From NCBI RefSeq assembly GCF_000981225.1, contig NZ_LAJC01000001.1:124001-188000 (forward strand): a DNA stretch of 64,000 bases, in the 5' to 3' direction. Positions 24,126-33,259 of the stretch are shown one piece after another. Positions within the stretch are counted from its first letter, which is position 1. The number at the start of each line of letters is the position of its first letter. Under the pieces are notes generated by a model. That model was given only the letters and a program-made list of their open reading frames with translations. It searched no databases and had not been told where the DNA came from. Made by a program: the position numbers and the translations under genes. The DNA is from Allosalinactinospora lopnorensis. Its GTDB lineage: Bacteria; Actinomycetota; Actinomycetes; Streptosporangiales; Streptosporangiaceae.

Positions 24126-25465
24126 GGCGGCTGCTGGCACGATCCGCCGCGCTGACCGCCATGCTGGTGGCCCTGGTCCTGGTCGCGGCGATCACTGTGG
24201 TCGTGTGGCAAGGGGAACTCGAGCGAGCCGACAACGAGGCGCTCCTGCAGGCGTCGACCGTTGCCGCCGTCGCCGCGGCCGACACCGATGACGACGTGCT
24301 GCGCCATGTGATCGCCAGTACCCCGGCCGGGGCGGAGGGGCGGCTCGCCGTGCACCTGCCCAATGGGGCGACGATCGGGGCGAGCCGCGCCGACACCGAC
24401 GACGTGCAGTGGACCGCGGCGCGAAACACGGAGCTGGACGTCGAGGCCGACGGCGGAACCCTGCACCTGCGGCCGGTGCGCACGGCCGAGGCGGAGACCG
24501 CCGTCGTGGAGATCCATCGCCCCCGTTCCGGACCGACGGGCACCGCCCTCGCCACGATCGCGCTGGTCCTCCTGCTGGCCGCCGCTGCGGTGGCCGGCGC
24601 GGTCCTGCTCGCCGACCGCCTCACCTCCTCCCTGCGCGGGGCCATGGACGTCCTCGCGACCACCGCCGCGGCGATCGGGCGCGGTGATCTGAAGACCCGG
24701 ATCAGGCTGAGCGGCCCCGAGGAGCTGACCACGCTCGCCGCATCCGTCAACACCATCGGCGACCGGGTGCAGGAACTGCTGGAAAGGGAGCGGGAGATGG
24801 CCGCCGATGTCTCACACCAGCTACGCACCCCGCTGACCGCGCTGCGGCTGGACGCCGAGGCCGGGACGGGCCCGGTGGCCGAACGGATCCGCAGCGCGGT
24901 GGCCACCCTGGAGCACGGGGTGGACGACATCATCCGTACCGCCCGGAGCACCGCCGATCACGCCGCGCCCGACCACGATCCCGACGGCTGCGACATCGTG
25001 GAGCTCCTCCGGGAGCGACTGGAGTTCTGGGGCATGCTCGCCAGGGACCAGAAGCGCTCGTGCGGGATCGATCTCCCGGAAGCCCCGCTGCGCATCGCCC
25101 TCACCGGAAGCGAGCTCACCGCGGTGATCGACGCCCTGTTCACCAACGTCTTCCGGTACACGCCCCCCGGAACGCCGCTCGCGGTCGCGCTGGTCGCCCA
25201 CGCCGGGTGGGTCACCCTGGTGGTGGAGGACGGCGGCACGGGGATCGCCGACCCGGCGGCCGCGCTGCGCCGCGGCGCCAGCGGGGGCGGTTCCACCGGA
25301 CTGGGCCTGGACATCGCCCGGTCCGCGGTGGAGGGCACGGGCGGCACGGTGCACATCGAACGCGGCAGGCTCGGCGGCGCCCGGATCCGGCTGCGGTTCG
25401 CCGAAGCGGGGGCGCACCCCGAGTCGGAGGGACCTCGGGCCTGGCGGCTCCGGAACAACGGGTAG
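24122..25465 (+). CDS. membrane sensor histidine kinase
   Basis: This 447-residue kinase has two membrane segments (about residues 9-29 and 141-164) flanking a roughly 110-residue extracellular sensor, then a HAMP-like linker. The dimerisation domain holds His232 in DVSHQLRTPLTAL. The catalytic domain has Asn342 in TNVFRYTP (N-box), VVEDGGTGI (Asp370) and STGLGLDIAR. It is translationally coupled to the response regulator (overlap 24122-24125). The signal is unknown; its placement between a sugar importer and a GH15 enzyme suggests carbohydrate or envelope sensing. The C-terminal 25 residues are low-complexity. Confidence 0.92.
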   Translation: MRRLLARSAALTAMLVALVLVAAITVVVWQGELERADNEALLQASTVAAVAAADTDDDVLRHVIASTPAGAEGRLAVHLPNGATIGASRADTDDVQWTAARNTELDVEADGGTLHLRPVRTAEAETAVVEIHRPRSGPTGTALATIALVLLLAAAAVAGAVLLADRLTSSLRGAMDVLATTAAAIGRGDLKTRIRLSGPEELTTLAASVNTIGDRVQELLEREREMAADVSHQLRTPLTALRLDAEAGTGPVAERIRSAVATLEHGVDDIIRTARSTADHAAPDHDPDGCDIVELLRERLEFWGMLARDQKRSCGIDLPEAPLRIALTGSELTAVIDALFTNVFRYTPPGTPLAVALVAHAGWVTLVVEDGGTGIADPAAALRRGASGGGSTGLGLDIARSAVEGTGGTVHIERGRLGGARIRLRFAEAGAHPESEGPRAWRLRNNG

Positions 25466-25532
25466 GCGGACTGCGCCTCCCCTGCCACGCGCCCGGCACC
25501 ATGACGGCACACACCGCCCGGAGCGAGGGAGG

Positions 25533-25567
25533 GGCGCCCCCAGAAGGGGAGGGGATCTGGGGGCGCC
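25533..25567. terminator. bidirectional terminator between kinase and GH15 genes
   Basis: GGCGCCCCCAGA (25533-25544) and TCTGGGGGCGCC (25556-25567) pair perfectly over 12 bases. The hairpin lies between two convergent genes and can end both transcripts. Confidence 0.65.
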
Positions 25568-25658
25568 AGGACCGGCCGCATCCGCCGGGATGGGAGTGAT
25601 AGCGGGAGCGGCCGGGGGTAAGCGCGGCTTGTGCGGACAACGGCGCAACAGGCCGGAT

Positions 25659-28094
25659 TCACATGCCGTCGAGCAACCGGGCGCAGCGAATCAGCCCCAT
25701 GTGCGAGTACGCCTGGGGGTGGTTGCCCAGCGAACGTTCACTCACTGGGTCGTACTCCTCGGGAAGCAGCCCTGTGGGACCGACGCAGGCTACCAACTGC
25801 TTGAACAGCTCCTCCGCTTCAGTGCGCCGTCCCGTGAGCAAGTACGCCTCGATCAACCAGGCCGCGCAGAGGTGGAAACCGCCCTCACCGCCGGGCAGGC
25901 CGTCGTCGCGCCGGTACCGGTAGACGGCCGGGCCGCTGCGCAGCTCCTCCTCGATGGCCGTCACCGTCGCCTGGAAGCGCTCATCGCTGGGCTCGATAAG
26001 CCCGGCCAGTCCGATGTGCAGGGAGGCGGCGTCGAGGTCGGTTCCGTCGTAGGCGGTGGTGAACGCCTGCACCTCGTCGTTCCATCCCCGTTCCAGTACA
26101 TCGGCGGCGATGGTCGCGCGCAGCTCCTCCAAGGAGTCCGGCAGCTCGCGACCGTGCCGCCGCGCCAACCGGATCGCGCGGTCGATCGTGAGCCAGCACA
26201 TCACCCGGGAGTACACGTGGTGCCGGGGTTCCAGGCGCTCCTCCCAGATCCCGTGATCGGGTTCGTGCCAGCGCCGCGCCACGGCCTCGGTCATCGCGAC
26301 GACAAGGTCCCAGTCGCCGTCAGGAAGCCGACCTCGCGCCTCGGCGAGCTGGGCGACAAGCTCCACGACCGGGCCGAACACGTCCAGCTGCACCTGCCGG
26401 TCCGCCAGGTTGCCGATCCGCACCGGTCTGGACCCGGCGTAGCCGGGCAGGGCTTCGATCACCGATTCCGGCCCCAGGTCGTCGCCGCGCAGTGTGTACA
26501 GCGGGCGCAGCAGTTCCGGGCCGGGCAGGCTCTCCAGCACTCTGTGCACCCACCCGAGGAACGCCTCCGCCTCTGCGGTGGAGCCGAGTGACACCAGCGC
26601 CTGCGCGCTCAGCGCCGCGTCGCGCACCCAGCAGTACCGGTAGTCCCAGTTGCGCACCCCGCCGATCTCCTCGGGCAGTGAGGTCGTCGCCGCCGCCAGG
26701 ACGGCACCGTCCGGCCGGCACAATCCGCGCAGCGTCAGGGCGGAGCGCGCGACCAGCTCCCGGTCGGTCTCCGGAAGCCGCAATCCCGCCAGCCAGTCCG
26801 ACCAGCACGACCCGGCGTGTTCCCGGCGCTGCGGCTCGGAGGCGGCGGGAGGCGACAGCGCGTCGGTACCGCACCGCAGTTCGAGCAGCACGGGACGCCC
26901 AGGCGCCGGACGGGCCACGCCCCGCGCCACATCATTGGCGCCGTCAGAGCTGATCTCCCACTCCACCCCCGGCGAGTACAGCACCATCGACTCCGCGGCC
27001 CCCAGGATCCGGAGCCCTTTGCCCTCACGGACCAGCCGCACCGGAACCCGGCCGAACTCGGGGCGCGGCGCGAACTCCACGACCGCGGGCGCGGATCCGG
27101 AGATCACCCTGACGATATCCGTGCGGTGCGGCGCGGTGTCGTGCGCGAGGTAATCCGTGACCAGCAGGCGCGACCACCGGGTCTGCACGGTCATCGTGCC
27201 CGGCAGGTAGCGCTGGCCGAGCGGCCGGCCGCTGTGGTCAGGACGGATGGCGAAGTGCCCGCCCTCGCGCCCGCCGAGCAGTTCGGCGAACACCGCACCG
27301 GAGTCCGGGTCCGGACGGCAGAACCACATGAGGCGCGCGTCCGGGCCGAGCAGCGCGATCGACCACTGGTTCGACAGCATCGACAGCCGCTCGATCGGCG
27401 GCGCGGGGGCACCGAACGACCACAGGCGGCGTTCCTCCGCCAGCAGTTCCAGCAGCAGCACAGCGGTGCGGGCATCGCCGATCCGGTGCGCGGGTGCCGC
27501 CTCTTCCCGCCCCGCCCGGCTCTCCGCCTCCGAACGGAGGAGCCGTGCGGCCACGTCGCCCCCCGGCTCCCCGCTGAGGGAGAGTGTCGCGGTCGCGCCG
27601 GTCTGGGTGCGCAGCACGTCCAGAGCATCGCCCTCCTCACCGGGCTGAAAGGCTTCTCCCGCGCTCTCCGCCGCGGGGACGGGGAAACGGGGGTCGGTCT
27701 CGGCGCCATCGCGGCCCACCAGGTGCACCTCCGCCGGCAGCCGGGAGGCCATCGCCAGGTCCGGCAGGGCCCGGCCCGAGATCACCGCGCACGAGGTCGC
27801 GGGCAGCCCGGCAAGGGAGCGCAGTGCGTGCACCGCTTCCGGCAGCGGGCACGCCGACACCCCGTTCAGGCCGGACGCCACGATCTTGTCGTAGTCGCAC
27901 GTGATGAGCAGCCTCGGGGTACGCGCCAGTTCGGCGATCGCGCGGCGCAACTCGACAGGCAGGCCAGCCGCCACCGCCGTTGGTGTGGCCCGCTGCCCGG
28001 GCGACGCGAAGGGCGGCCCGGACGTGGACCGGCTCCGGAACTCCAGCAACCCAGGGGGGTAGTCACGTTCGTTTCCTCCGACAGCGGGGGTCAC
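25659..28094 (-). CDS. GH15 glucoamylase/trehalase-type enzyme fused to a degenerate trehalose-phosphatase-like domain
   Basis: The 811-residue protein has two parts. Residues about 45-225 resemble a HAD-type trehalose-6-phosphate phosphatase: LLITCDYDKIV retains the D-x-D pair (Asp67, Asp69) but lacks the following GT, AVISGRAL gives the SGR motif, and the last HAD acidic motif is reduced to RIGDART. From about residue 235 a GH15 domain follows (SNQWSIALLGPDARLMWFCRP...GGVRNWDYRYCWVRDAAL...YSHMGLI), as in actinobacterial trehalases and glucoamylases. The phosphatase part is probably inactive or regulatory. The GTG start at 28094 lacks a good ribosome site. An 11-bp box array lies upstream. 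Substrate trehalose or alpha-glucan is inferred. Confidence 0.88.
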   Translation of the reverse strand: MTPAVGGNERDYPPGLLEFRSRSTSGPPFASPGQRATPTAVAAGLPVELRRAIAELARTPRLLITCDYDKIVASGLNGVSACPLPEAVHALRSLAGLPATSCAVISGRALPDLAMASRLPAEVHLVGRDGAETDPRFPVPAAESAGEAFQPGEEGDALDVLRTQTGATATLSLSGEPGGDVAARLLRSEAESRAGREEAAPAHRIGDARTAVLLLELLAEERRLWSFGAPAPPIERLSMLSNQWSIALLGPDARLMWFCRPDPDSGAVFAELLGGREGGHFAIRPDHSGRPLGQRYLPGTMTVQTRWSRLLVTDYLAHDTAPHRTDIVRVISGSAPAVVEFAPRPEFGRVPVRLVREGKGLRILGAAESMVLYSPGVEWEISSDGANDVARGVARPAPGRPVLLELRCGTDALSPPAASEPQRREHAGSCWSDWLAGLRLPETDRELVARSALTLRGLCRPDGAVLAAATTSLPEEIGGVRNWDYRYCWVRDAALSAQALVSLGSTAEAEAFLGWVHRVLESLPGPELLRPLYTLRGDDLGPESVIEALPGYAGSRPVRIGNLADRQVQLDVFGPVVELVAQLAEARGRLPDGDWDLVVAMTEAVARRWHEPDHGIWEERLEPRHHVYSRVMCWLTIDRAIRLARRHGRELPDSLEELRATIAADVLERGWNDEVQAFTTAYDGTDLDAASLHIGLAGLIEPSDERFQATVTAIEEELRSGPAVYRYRRDDGLPGGEGGFHLCAAWLIEAYLLTGRRTEAEELFKQLVACVGPTGLLPEEYDPVSERSLGNHPQAYSHMGLIRCARLLDGM

Positions 28095-28164
28095 ATGAAA
28101 CCGGTCACATCACCGCGACCGGTACAAGGACGCTAGGGTCGCCGTCGGCCACGCCAACATGCCT

Positions 28165-28203
28165 CTAACTAGGCGTTAGGCCGTGCTTAAGGAACTTTTA
28201 AGG
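28165..28203 (-). promoter_or_regulatory. 11-bp-periodic TTAAGG-like boxes upstream of the GH15 gene
   Basis: Hexamers TCTAAC (28165), GTTAGG (28176), TTAAGG (28187) and TTAAGG (28198) are spaced exactly 11 bp apart. The first two also form the palindrome CTAAC-TAGGC-GTTAG. The array mirrors that at 23278-23327 and marks this gene as a likely target of the same response regulator. Confidence 0.5.
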
Positions 28204-28629
28204 CCCGGCCCGCGGAGGGGAGAACGCCCGCCTCTCCGGGAAGGAACCCGGCTCCGGACCGTGCTGCCGCGGTTACCGAGCTGATCGCGACCTGTTCGCC
28301 GGAACCGCCCTTCCCCGCGCGGCGGAAACAGGGACCGAGGGAGGATCCCACGGCTCCGACAACGGGTAAAAAGCGGCCCAACCGAGAAACACCGCCCCTG
28401 CCGCGGCCGCGGCACCATAGCCGGACCCCTCAGCGGTTTCCGCGCTCCGCCCCTTTGAGCCAATTTCCGTTAAACAGCCCACCCGGGTTCGATATCTGTT
28501 CCGCCATATGTAGGATAATGCGTTGACCAGGGTAGACGTGCGTTCAGGAGGCGGCAGGAGGAAGGGGAGCGCTCTCCTTCGGCTCCCGTCTCCATCGATA
28601 TCCGCAACACGAATACGGAAGTGATCAGC
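28204..28629. other. intergenic stretch, no convincing gene
   Basis: This divergent region holds promoters for the GH15 and PRC-barrel genes. TAGGATAAT near 28512 is a plausible -10 element for the latter. A minus-strand frame with one hydrophobic segment crosses it but has no ribosome site and shadow-like composition, so it is not called. Confidence 0.4.
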
Positions 28630-29364
28630 ATGCGACCGCAGGAGCTGATCGGTCATCACCTGCTGGACTCCAGCGGTGAGAACATCGGCAAGATCGGGCA
28701 CGTGTTCTACGACGACGCCTCGCAGGAGGCGAAGTGGGTCACAGTGCGCACCGGCCTGTTCGGCACGCGGGAGTGCTTCGTTCCCGTGCAGGGAGCGCGC
28801 CCCGTTCAGGAGGACCTCCAGGTGCCCTTCGACAAGCAGACGGTGAAGGACGCCCCTCACTTCGAGGCGGACACGCCCATATCGTCCGACGAGGAACGCG
28901 ATCTCTACGAACACTACGGCCTCGATATCAGGGGCGGGCGCGGCTCGATGGAGGAGGAGCGGCGTAGGAGTCCTCAGCAGAGCGACGCCTCCTATGTCAC
29001 CCGCTCGGAGGAACGGGCCGACATCGGGGTCGAACGCCGCGAGGCCGGAAAGGCGAGGGTACGCAAGACGGTCGAAAGCGAGGAGTTCAGCGAGACCGTC
29101 CCCGTGACCCACGAGGAGCTGCGGGTAGAGCGTGAGCCCGTGACGGAGGCCGACGCTCCCGGGCCCCAGGCGATGGAGCCCCAGGAGGAGGAGATCACCC
29201 TCCATGCGGAGCGTCCCGTCGTGTCCAAACGGACGGAGTCCGTGGAGAGGATCAAGGTCTCCAAGGAAGAGGTGACCGAGGACGCGCAGGTCCGCGGCGA
29301 GGTGCGCAAGGAGCGCGTCGAACTGGAGGAAGAGGAGGGCGAAGGGCCCGACCGCCCGGCGTAG
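28630..29364 (+). CDS. PRC-barrel and DUF2382 (YsnF/AvaK) protein
   Basis: This soluble 244-residue protein has an N-terminal PRC-barrel (about residues 1-70: PQELIGHHLLDSSGENIGKI...VFYDDASQEAKWVTVRTG). A hydrophilic linker leads to a DUF2382 domain (about residues 120-235: SEERADIGVERREAGKARVRK, then EELRVEREPV, EEITLHAERPVVSKR, VRKERVEL). Such proteins are stress-induced in many bacteria, with no known activity. ATG 28630 is preferred because GGAAG lies nine bases upstream; a GTG at 28621 is in frame. It stands alone with its own promoter. Confidence 0.88.
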   Translation: MRPQELIGHHLLDSSGENIGKIGHVFYDDASQEAKWVTVRTGLFGTRECFVPVQGARPVQEDLQVPFDKQTVKDAPHFEADTPISSDEERDLYEHYGLDIRGGRGSMEEERRRSPQQSDASYVTRSEERADIGVERREAGKARVRKTVESEEFSETVPVTHEELRVEREPVTEADAPGPQAMEPQEEEITLHAERPVVSKRTESVERIKVSKEEVTEDAQVRGEVRKERVELEEEEGEGPDRPA

Positions 29365-29606
29365 CGCCTCCGGTACGAGCGAAGGGGATCGCGGGCCCCG
29401 CCCCGGCGCGCGTCCGCCTGACGGCTCCGGAGCGTTCGGGGCAGGATTCGGAGGCGTTCGGGCGGCCGCCGCGGTCCCGTACGGGTGTCCGCACCTTCAG
29501 CGGTGTTTCGCCGTACCGGTCCGGCCGGACCGGACACCCCAGCGCACATGGCCGCGCCGGCGTGCTCCGCCGTCCGCGGAGCGGGCCGGGACCACGCGGA
29601 CCCGGC

Positions 29607-30790
29607 CTATCCGGTGCGCCACAGGGCCGGGGCGAGGGCCAGGCAGGCGGCGGCCGCCAGGGCGAAGAGCGGGGCCGGCCCCACCCAGACGGACCCCAGC
29701 GCGTACGCGGCGAACACCAGAATCGCGACCACCTCCGCACCGAGGCTCGCCATCGACGTCACGGTCGCCCGCGCCCGGTCCGAAACGCGGTCCTGCAGCC
29801 GCGCCTCGGCGGCGGCCATCGCCCACTCGAGGATCCCGAACGCGGCGGCCACGAGCACCATGCCCGCGGGGTGCCCGCTGAGCGCCCCGGCGGCCAGGCA
29901 CCCGGCGGCGACCGCCAGCGCCGGCGCCGCCCACCGCGTTCCCCGCCCCGCCAGCCAGCCGCCGACCGCCATCCCCGCCATGACCAGCAGCACCAGGGAC
30001 GGGACGGCGGGAACGCCGACTCCGGTCGACTGCGCGAGCAGCGGGACGTACTCCTCCAACGCCCCGGCGATCCCCGCGAGCACCGCGACGAGCAGCACCG
30101 CGCCCCGGACCCGCGGCGCCCGCCGCATCTCGCGGCGGCCCCGCCGCGCAGCACCTCGGTGAAGCCCTCGCCTCGTTCCGCCTCGCCGCGGGACTCCGGC
30201 ATCGACCACCCCACGGGCACCCTGAGCAGGGTCACCAGCACGCTGGCGCATCCCACCGCCAGGTAGCCGCCCGCTGCCAGAACCGGCGCGGCCAGAGCGG
30301 TCGCGGCCATGGCCGCGGTCGTGCCGAGCGCGCGTGCCCGGCCGATGAGGCGCGGGTAGGCGGCGCTACCGCCCCGCGCATCCCGTCGCCCGCGGCTCCC
30401 CGCCCGCGCGAGCTCCTCGTATACCAGTGCCTCCAGCGCGCCCGAGCTCAGGGCGCCGCCGGCGCCCCACAGCACGAAGCCCAGCGCGAACGAGGGATAG
30501 GAGGGGGCGAACGTCCACAACGCGTATCCGGCACCGGTGAGGACCGGCGCGAGCGTCACCAGGTACCTGCGGGAGAAGACGTCGGCCCACAGACCTGACG
30601 GCACCTCAAGCGCGAAGGCCGTGACGGACCAGATGATGAAGAGCGAGGAGATCTCGGCGGCCGAGAGACCGGTCTCGGCGAACAGCAGCGCGTAGACCGG
30701 GTAGAGCAGGACGAGGTCCTCAAGGAACGCGTAGGCGTAGAGCCTGCGCGCGATCCGGGATTCAGTCGGGTATCAATGTCGTCGGCTCAT
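29607..30790 (-). pseudogene. MFS transporter, disrupted by a frameshift and an early in-frame stop
   Basis: Two overlapping frames together encode a full major facilitator. The N-terminal half has RLYAYAFLEDLVLLYPVYALLF, then GLWADVFSRRYL (the loop 2-3 motif) and ALEALVYEELA. It joins the C-terminal half (RVRGAVLLVAVLAGIAGALEEYVPLL to LWRTG) near 30131, where one added G restores GGAAAEMRRAP. In addition ATG 30790, preceded by GGAAGGAG, runs into TGA at 30773-30775 after five codons, before the first membrane helix. No later start would save helix 1. It is either a decaying gene or a site of sequence errors. Substrate unknown. Confidence 0.7.
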
Positions 30791-30887
30791 GTCCGCGAGC
30801 TTACTCCTTCCCGGTGAGCGGGGAAAGGCAGCGGATCACCGGCCGGGCCCCGCCGGGCCCACCGCCGGTCCGGCTCGTAAAAAAGTA

Positions 30888-32615
30888 ATGACCATGCTGG
30901 TCAAGGATTCCCCTCGACTGTTTGGATCAGAGCTACCGATGGACGCGCACGACTTCTGGCTCTTCGCGGCGGTTCTCGCGGTCGCCGCGGTCGCCGGGCT
31001 GCTCTCCACCTTCCTGCGCCAGCCGCTGATCGTCGCCTTCATCGGGGTGGGGATCCTCGTCGGGCCGGTCGGGTTCGGCTGGGTGGTCGGTGAGGGCGAA
31101 ATGGAGCTGCTCGCCCGCCTGGGCATCGCGATCCTGCTGTTCCTAGTGGGCCTGCGGCTGGACCTGCACCTGATCCGCACCACCGGTCCCATCGCGCTGG
31201 CCACCGGACTCGGCCAGGTCGTCTTCACATCGGGAATCGGGTACCTCATCGCGCGCGGCCTGGGAATGGATCCGGTGACCGCCGTCTACGTGGCGATCGC
31301 GCTCACCTTCTCCTCCACGATCATCATCGTGAAGCTGCTCTCGGACAAGCGGGAACTCGACCAGTTGCACGGGCGCATCGCCGTGGGCTTCCTCATCGTG
31401 CAGGACATCGTCGTGGTCCTGGTGATGATCGGCCTCACGGCTTTCGGCAGGCAGACCGGGGACAACAACATGGCCCTGGAGATCGGGACGGTCCTCGGCA
31501 CGGGGATCGGCCTGCTGGCCGGCATCGCCGTTCTCACCCGCTACGTGCTGCCGTGGCTGCTGCCCTACATCGCCCGCTCACAGGAGCTGCTGGTGCTGTT
31601 CGGCGTGGCCTATGCCGTCTCCATCGCCGCGCTCAGCGAGTGGTTCGGCTTCAGCTCCGAGGTCGGCGCCTTCCTCGCCGGCGTCTCGCTGGCCACCACC
31701 TCCTACCGGGACGCCCTGGGTGCCCGCCTGATCAGCCTGCGCGACTTCCTGCTGCTGTTCTTCTTCCTCAACCTCGGCGCGCAGCTGGAGTTCACCGACG
31801 CCGCCCGCCAGTTCACCGAGGCCGCGGTGCTCTCGGTGTTCGTCCTGGTCGGCAATCCGATCATCGTCCTGCTGATCATGGTGGCGATGCGCTACCCGGT
31901 GCGGGTGGGTTTCCTGGCCGGGCTCACCGTCGCCCAGATCAGCGAGTTCTCCCTGATCCTGGCCGCGCTCGGGTTCAGTCTCGGCCACATCGGCACCGAG
32001 ACGGTCAGCCTCATCACGGTGGTCGGGCTGATCACGATCGGCGGCTCGACCTATCTGATCCTCTACTCGCACACGATCTACCGGTACCTGCAGCGATGGC
32101 TGACACCACTCGACCGCAGCAAGAGCCGAGCCGCCGACATCGCCGGCCCGGAGACCGACGCCGACGTGATCCAGTACGGGCTCGGCCGCTTCGGCGGCCG
32201 CCTCGCCGACCGCCTCGCCGCAAGCGGATACCGCATGCTCGTGGTGGACTTCGACCCCCAGCGGGTGAGCGCCAACAACCGCGAGGGGATCACCGCTGTC
32301 TTCGGCAGCGCCGAGGACCTCGACTTCCTGGAGACGCTGCCGCTGAACCGGGCGCGCCTGGTGGTCAGCACGATCCCCGTCGTCGAGACGAACCGGACGC
32401 TGCTCCACGCGCTCCGCCACCACGACTACCAGGGGCGGGTCGCGCTGACCGCGCACACCGCACGCGATGCGGCGCAGCTGCGCGCCGCCGGGGCCGACAT
32501 CGTCCTCGAACCGTTCTCCTCCGCGGCCGCCGAGACCCTGACGATGATCTCCGACGAGGTCGGCCCCGCACCGGCCGCGGACGGCGAGCGTGAACGAAAG
32601 AACCCCAAGCAGTAA
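30888..32615 (+). CDS. CPA2-family cation:proton antiporter with TrkA-N domain
   Basis: This 575-residue protein has an N-terminal Na+/H+ exchanger domain with about 12 membrane helices (residues 15-390: FWLFAAVLAVAAVAGLLSTF, then LRQPLIVAFIGVGILVGP, SSTIIIVKLLSDK, EVGAFLAGVSLA). A C-terminal cytosolic TrkA-N/RCK nucleotide-binding domain follows (GLGRFGGRLADRLAASGY...VVDFDP). It resembles KefB/KefC-type potassium or sodium efflux systems. Starts at 30888, 30894 and 30939 are all possible, and none has a clear ribosome site. The longest frame would overlap the divergent MFS start. Role in pH and ion homeostasis is inferred. Confidence 0.88.
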   Translation: MTMLVKDSPRLFGSELPMDAHDFWLFAAVLAVAAVAGLLSTFLRQPLIVAFIGVGILVGPVGFGWVVGEGEMELLARLGIAILLFLVGLRLDLHLIRTTGPIALATGLGQVVFTSGIGYLIARGLGMDPVTAVYVAIALTFSSTIIIVKLLSDKRELDQLHGRIAVGFLIVQDIVVVLVMIGLTAFGRQTGDNNMALEIGTVLGTGIGLLAGIAVLTRYVLPWLLPYIARSQELLVLFGVAYAVSIAALSEWFGFSSEVGAFLAGVSLATTSYRDALGARLISLRDFLLLFFFLNLGAQLEFTDAARQFTEAAVLSVFVLVGNPIIVLLIMVAMRYPVRVGFLAGLTVAQISEFSLILAALGFSLGHIGTETVSLITVVGLITIGGSTYLILYSHTIYRYLQRWLTPLDRSKSRAADIAGPETDADVIQYGLGRFGGRLADRLAASGYRMLVVDFDPQRVSANNREGITAVFGSAEDLDFLETLPLNRARLVVSTIPVVETNRTLLHALRHHDYQGRVALTAHTARDAAQLRAAGADIVLEPFSSAAAETLTMISDEVGPAPAADGERERKNPKQ

Positions 32616-32775
32616 CTTTACGCAATATTATTGCTACCGATCGTGCATACGTGCCGCGTGCGCGGAGAGACGCGTGACAGAATCACAGAACCGCCGCACT
32701 ACGTCCGGACCGAAAGGTGCAGCAGACTGGAACGCACACGATCGAGACGAAACCGCGACGGTTGAGAGGTTCCTT

Positions 32776-33126
32776 GTGGGCAGTGTGGTGAAGTTCAACG
32801 TACTGACCGTCCCGGAGGACTCCCGGGCGACACTGGAGGAGCGGTTCGCCAACCGTGCGGGACTGGTCGAGGGCCAGCCCGGCTTCGAGGAGTTCCAGTT
32901 GCTCCGTCCAGTGGAAGGCACCGACCGCTACCTCGTCTACACGCGCTGGCGCTCCGAGGAGGACTTCCGGAACTGGGTGGAGAGCCGCGCGTTCCAGCAG
33001 GGGCACGCCAAGGCCGCGGCCGAAGCCGAGCAGGCCGGGCACGGGCACGGGCGCGGCGGTCCGGCGGCGACCGACAGCGAACTATGGGGGTACGAAGTGG
33101 TGCAGCATGTCAAAACCGATGGGTGA
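32776..33126 (+). CDS. antibiotic biosynthesis monooxygenase (ABM) family protein
   Basis: This 116-residue protein holds one ABM domain (residues about 5-80: VVKFNVLTVPEDSRATLEERF, then GLVEGQPGFEEFQLLRP, RYLVYTRWRSEEDFRNWVES). It has the pattern of actinobacterial heme-degrading or quinol-type small monooxygenases. A His/Gly-rich stretch GHGHGRGG follows. The GTG at 32776 has GAGAGG six bases upstream, which decides the start over the long upstream extension. It is soluble, probably dimeric. A palindromic hairpin follows the stop. Confidence 0.85.
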   Translation: MGSVVKFNVLTVPEDSRATLEERFANRAGLVEGQPGFEEFQLLRPVEGTDRYLVYTRWRSEEDFRNWVESRAFQQGHAKAAAEAEQAGHGHGRGGPAATDSELWGYEVVQHVKTDG

Positions 33127-33131
33127 ACCGT

Positions 33132-33149
33132 GCGCCCCGGCCGGGGCGC
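33132..33149. terminator. GC-rich palindrome after the ABM gene
   Basis: GCGCCCCGGCCGGGGCGC is a perfect 18-base palindrome six bases beyond the stop. The half sequence recurs at 33155-33167, so a larger fold is possible. Terminator role is inferred. Confidence 0.45.
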
Positions 33150-33259
33150 GTGCGCGCCCCGGCCGGTGCTGTGGGCAGCGGGGCGGCTCCGCGGACCGCC
33201 TCACCTCACTGGGACGCCGGGCAACCGCCCCGTATCGGCGCTGAAAGGTTTCCGCCCCC

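Noticed and set aside
28273-28501. Small minus-strand frame with one hydrophobic segment (GAVFLGWAAFYPLSEPW)
   Set aside because: No ribosome site precedes a sensible start, and the upstream part of the frame is antisense to the PRC-barrel gene.
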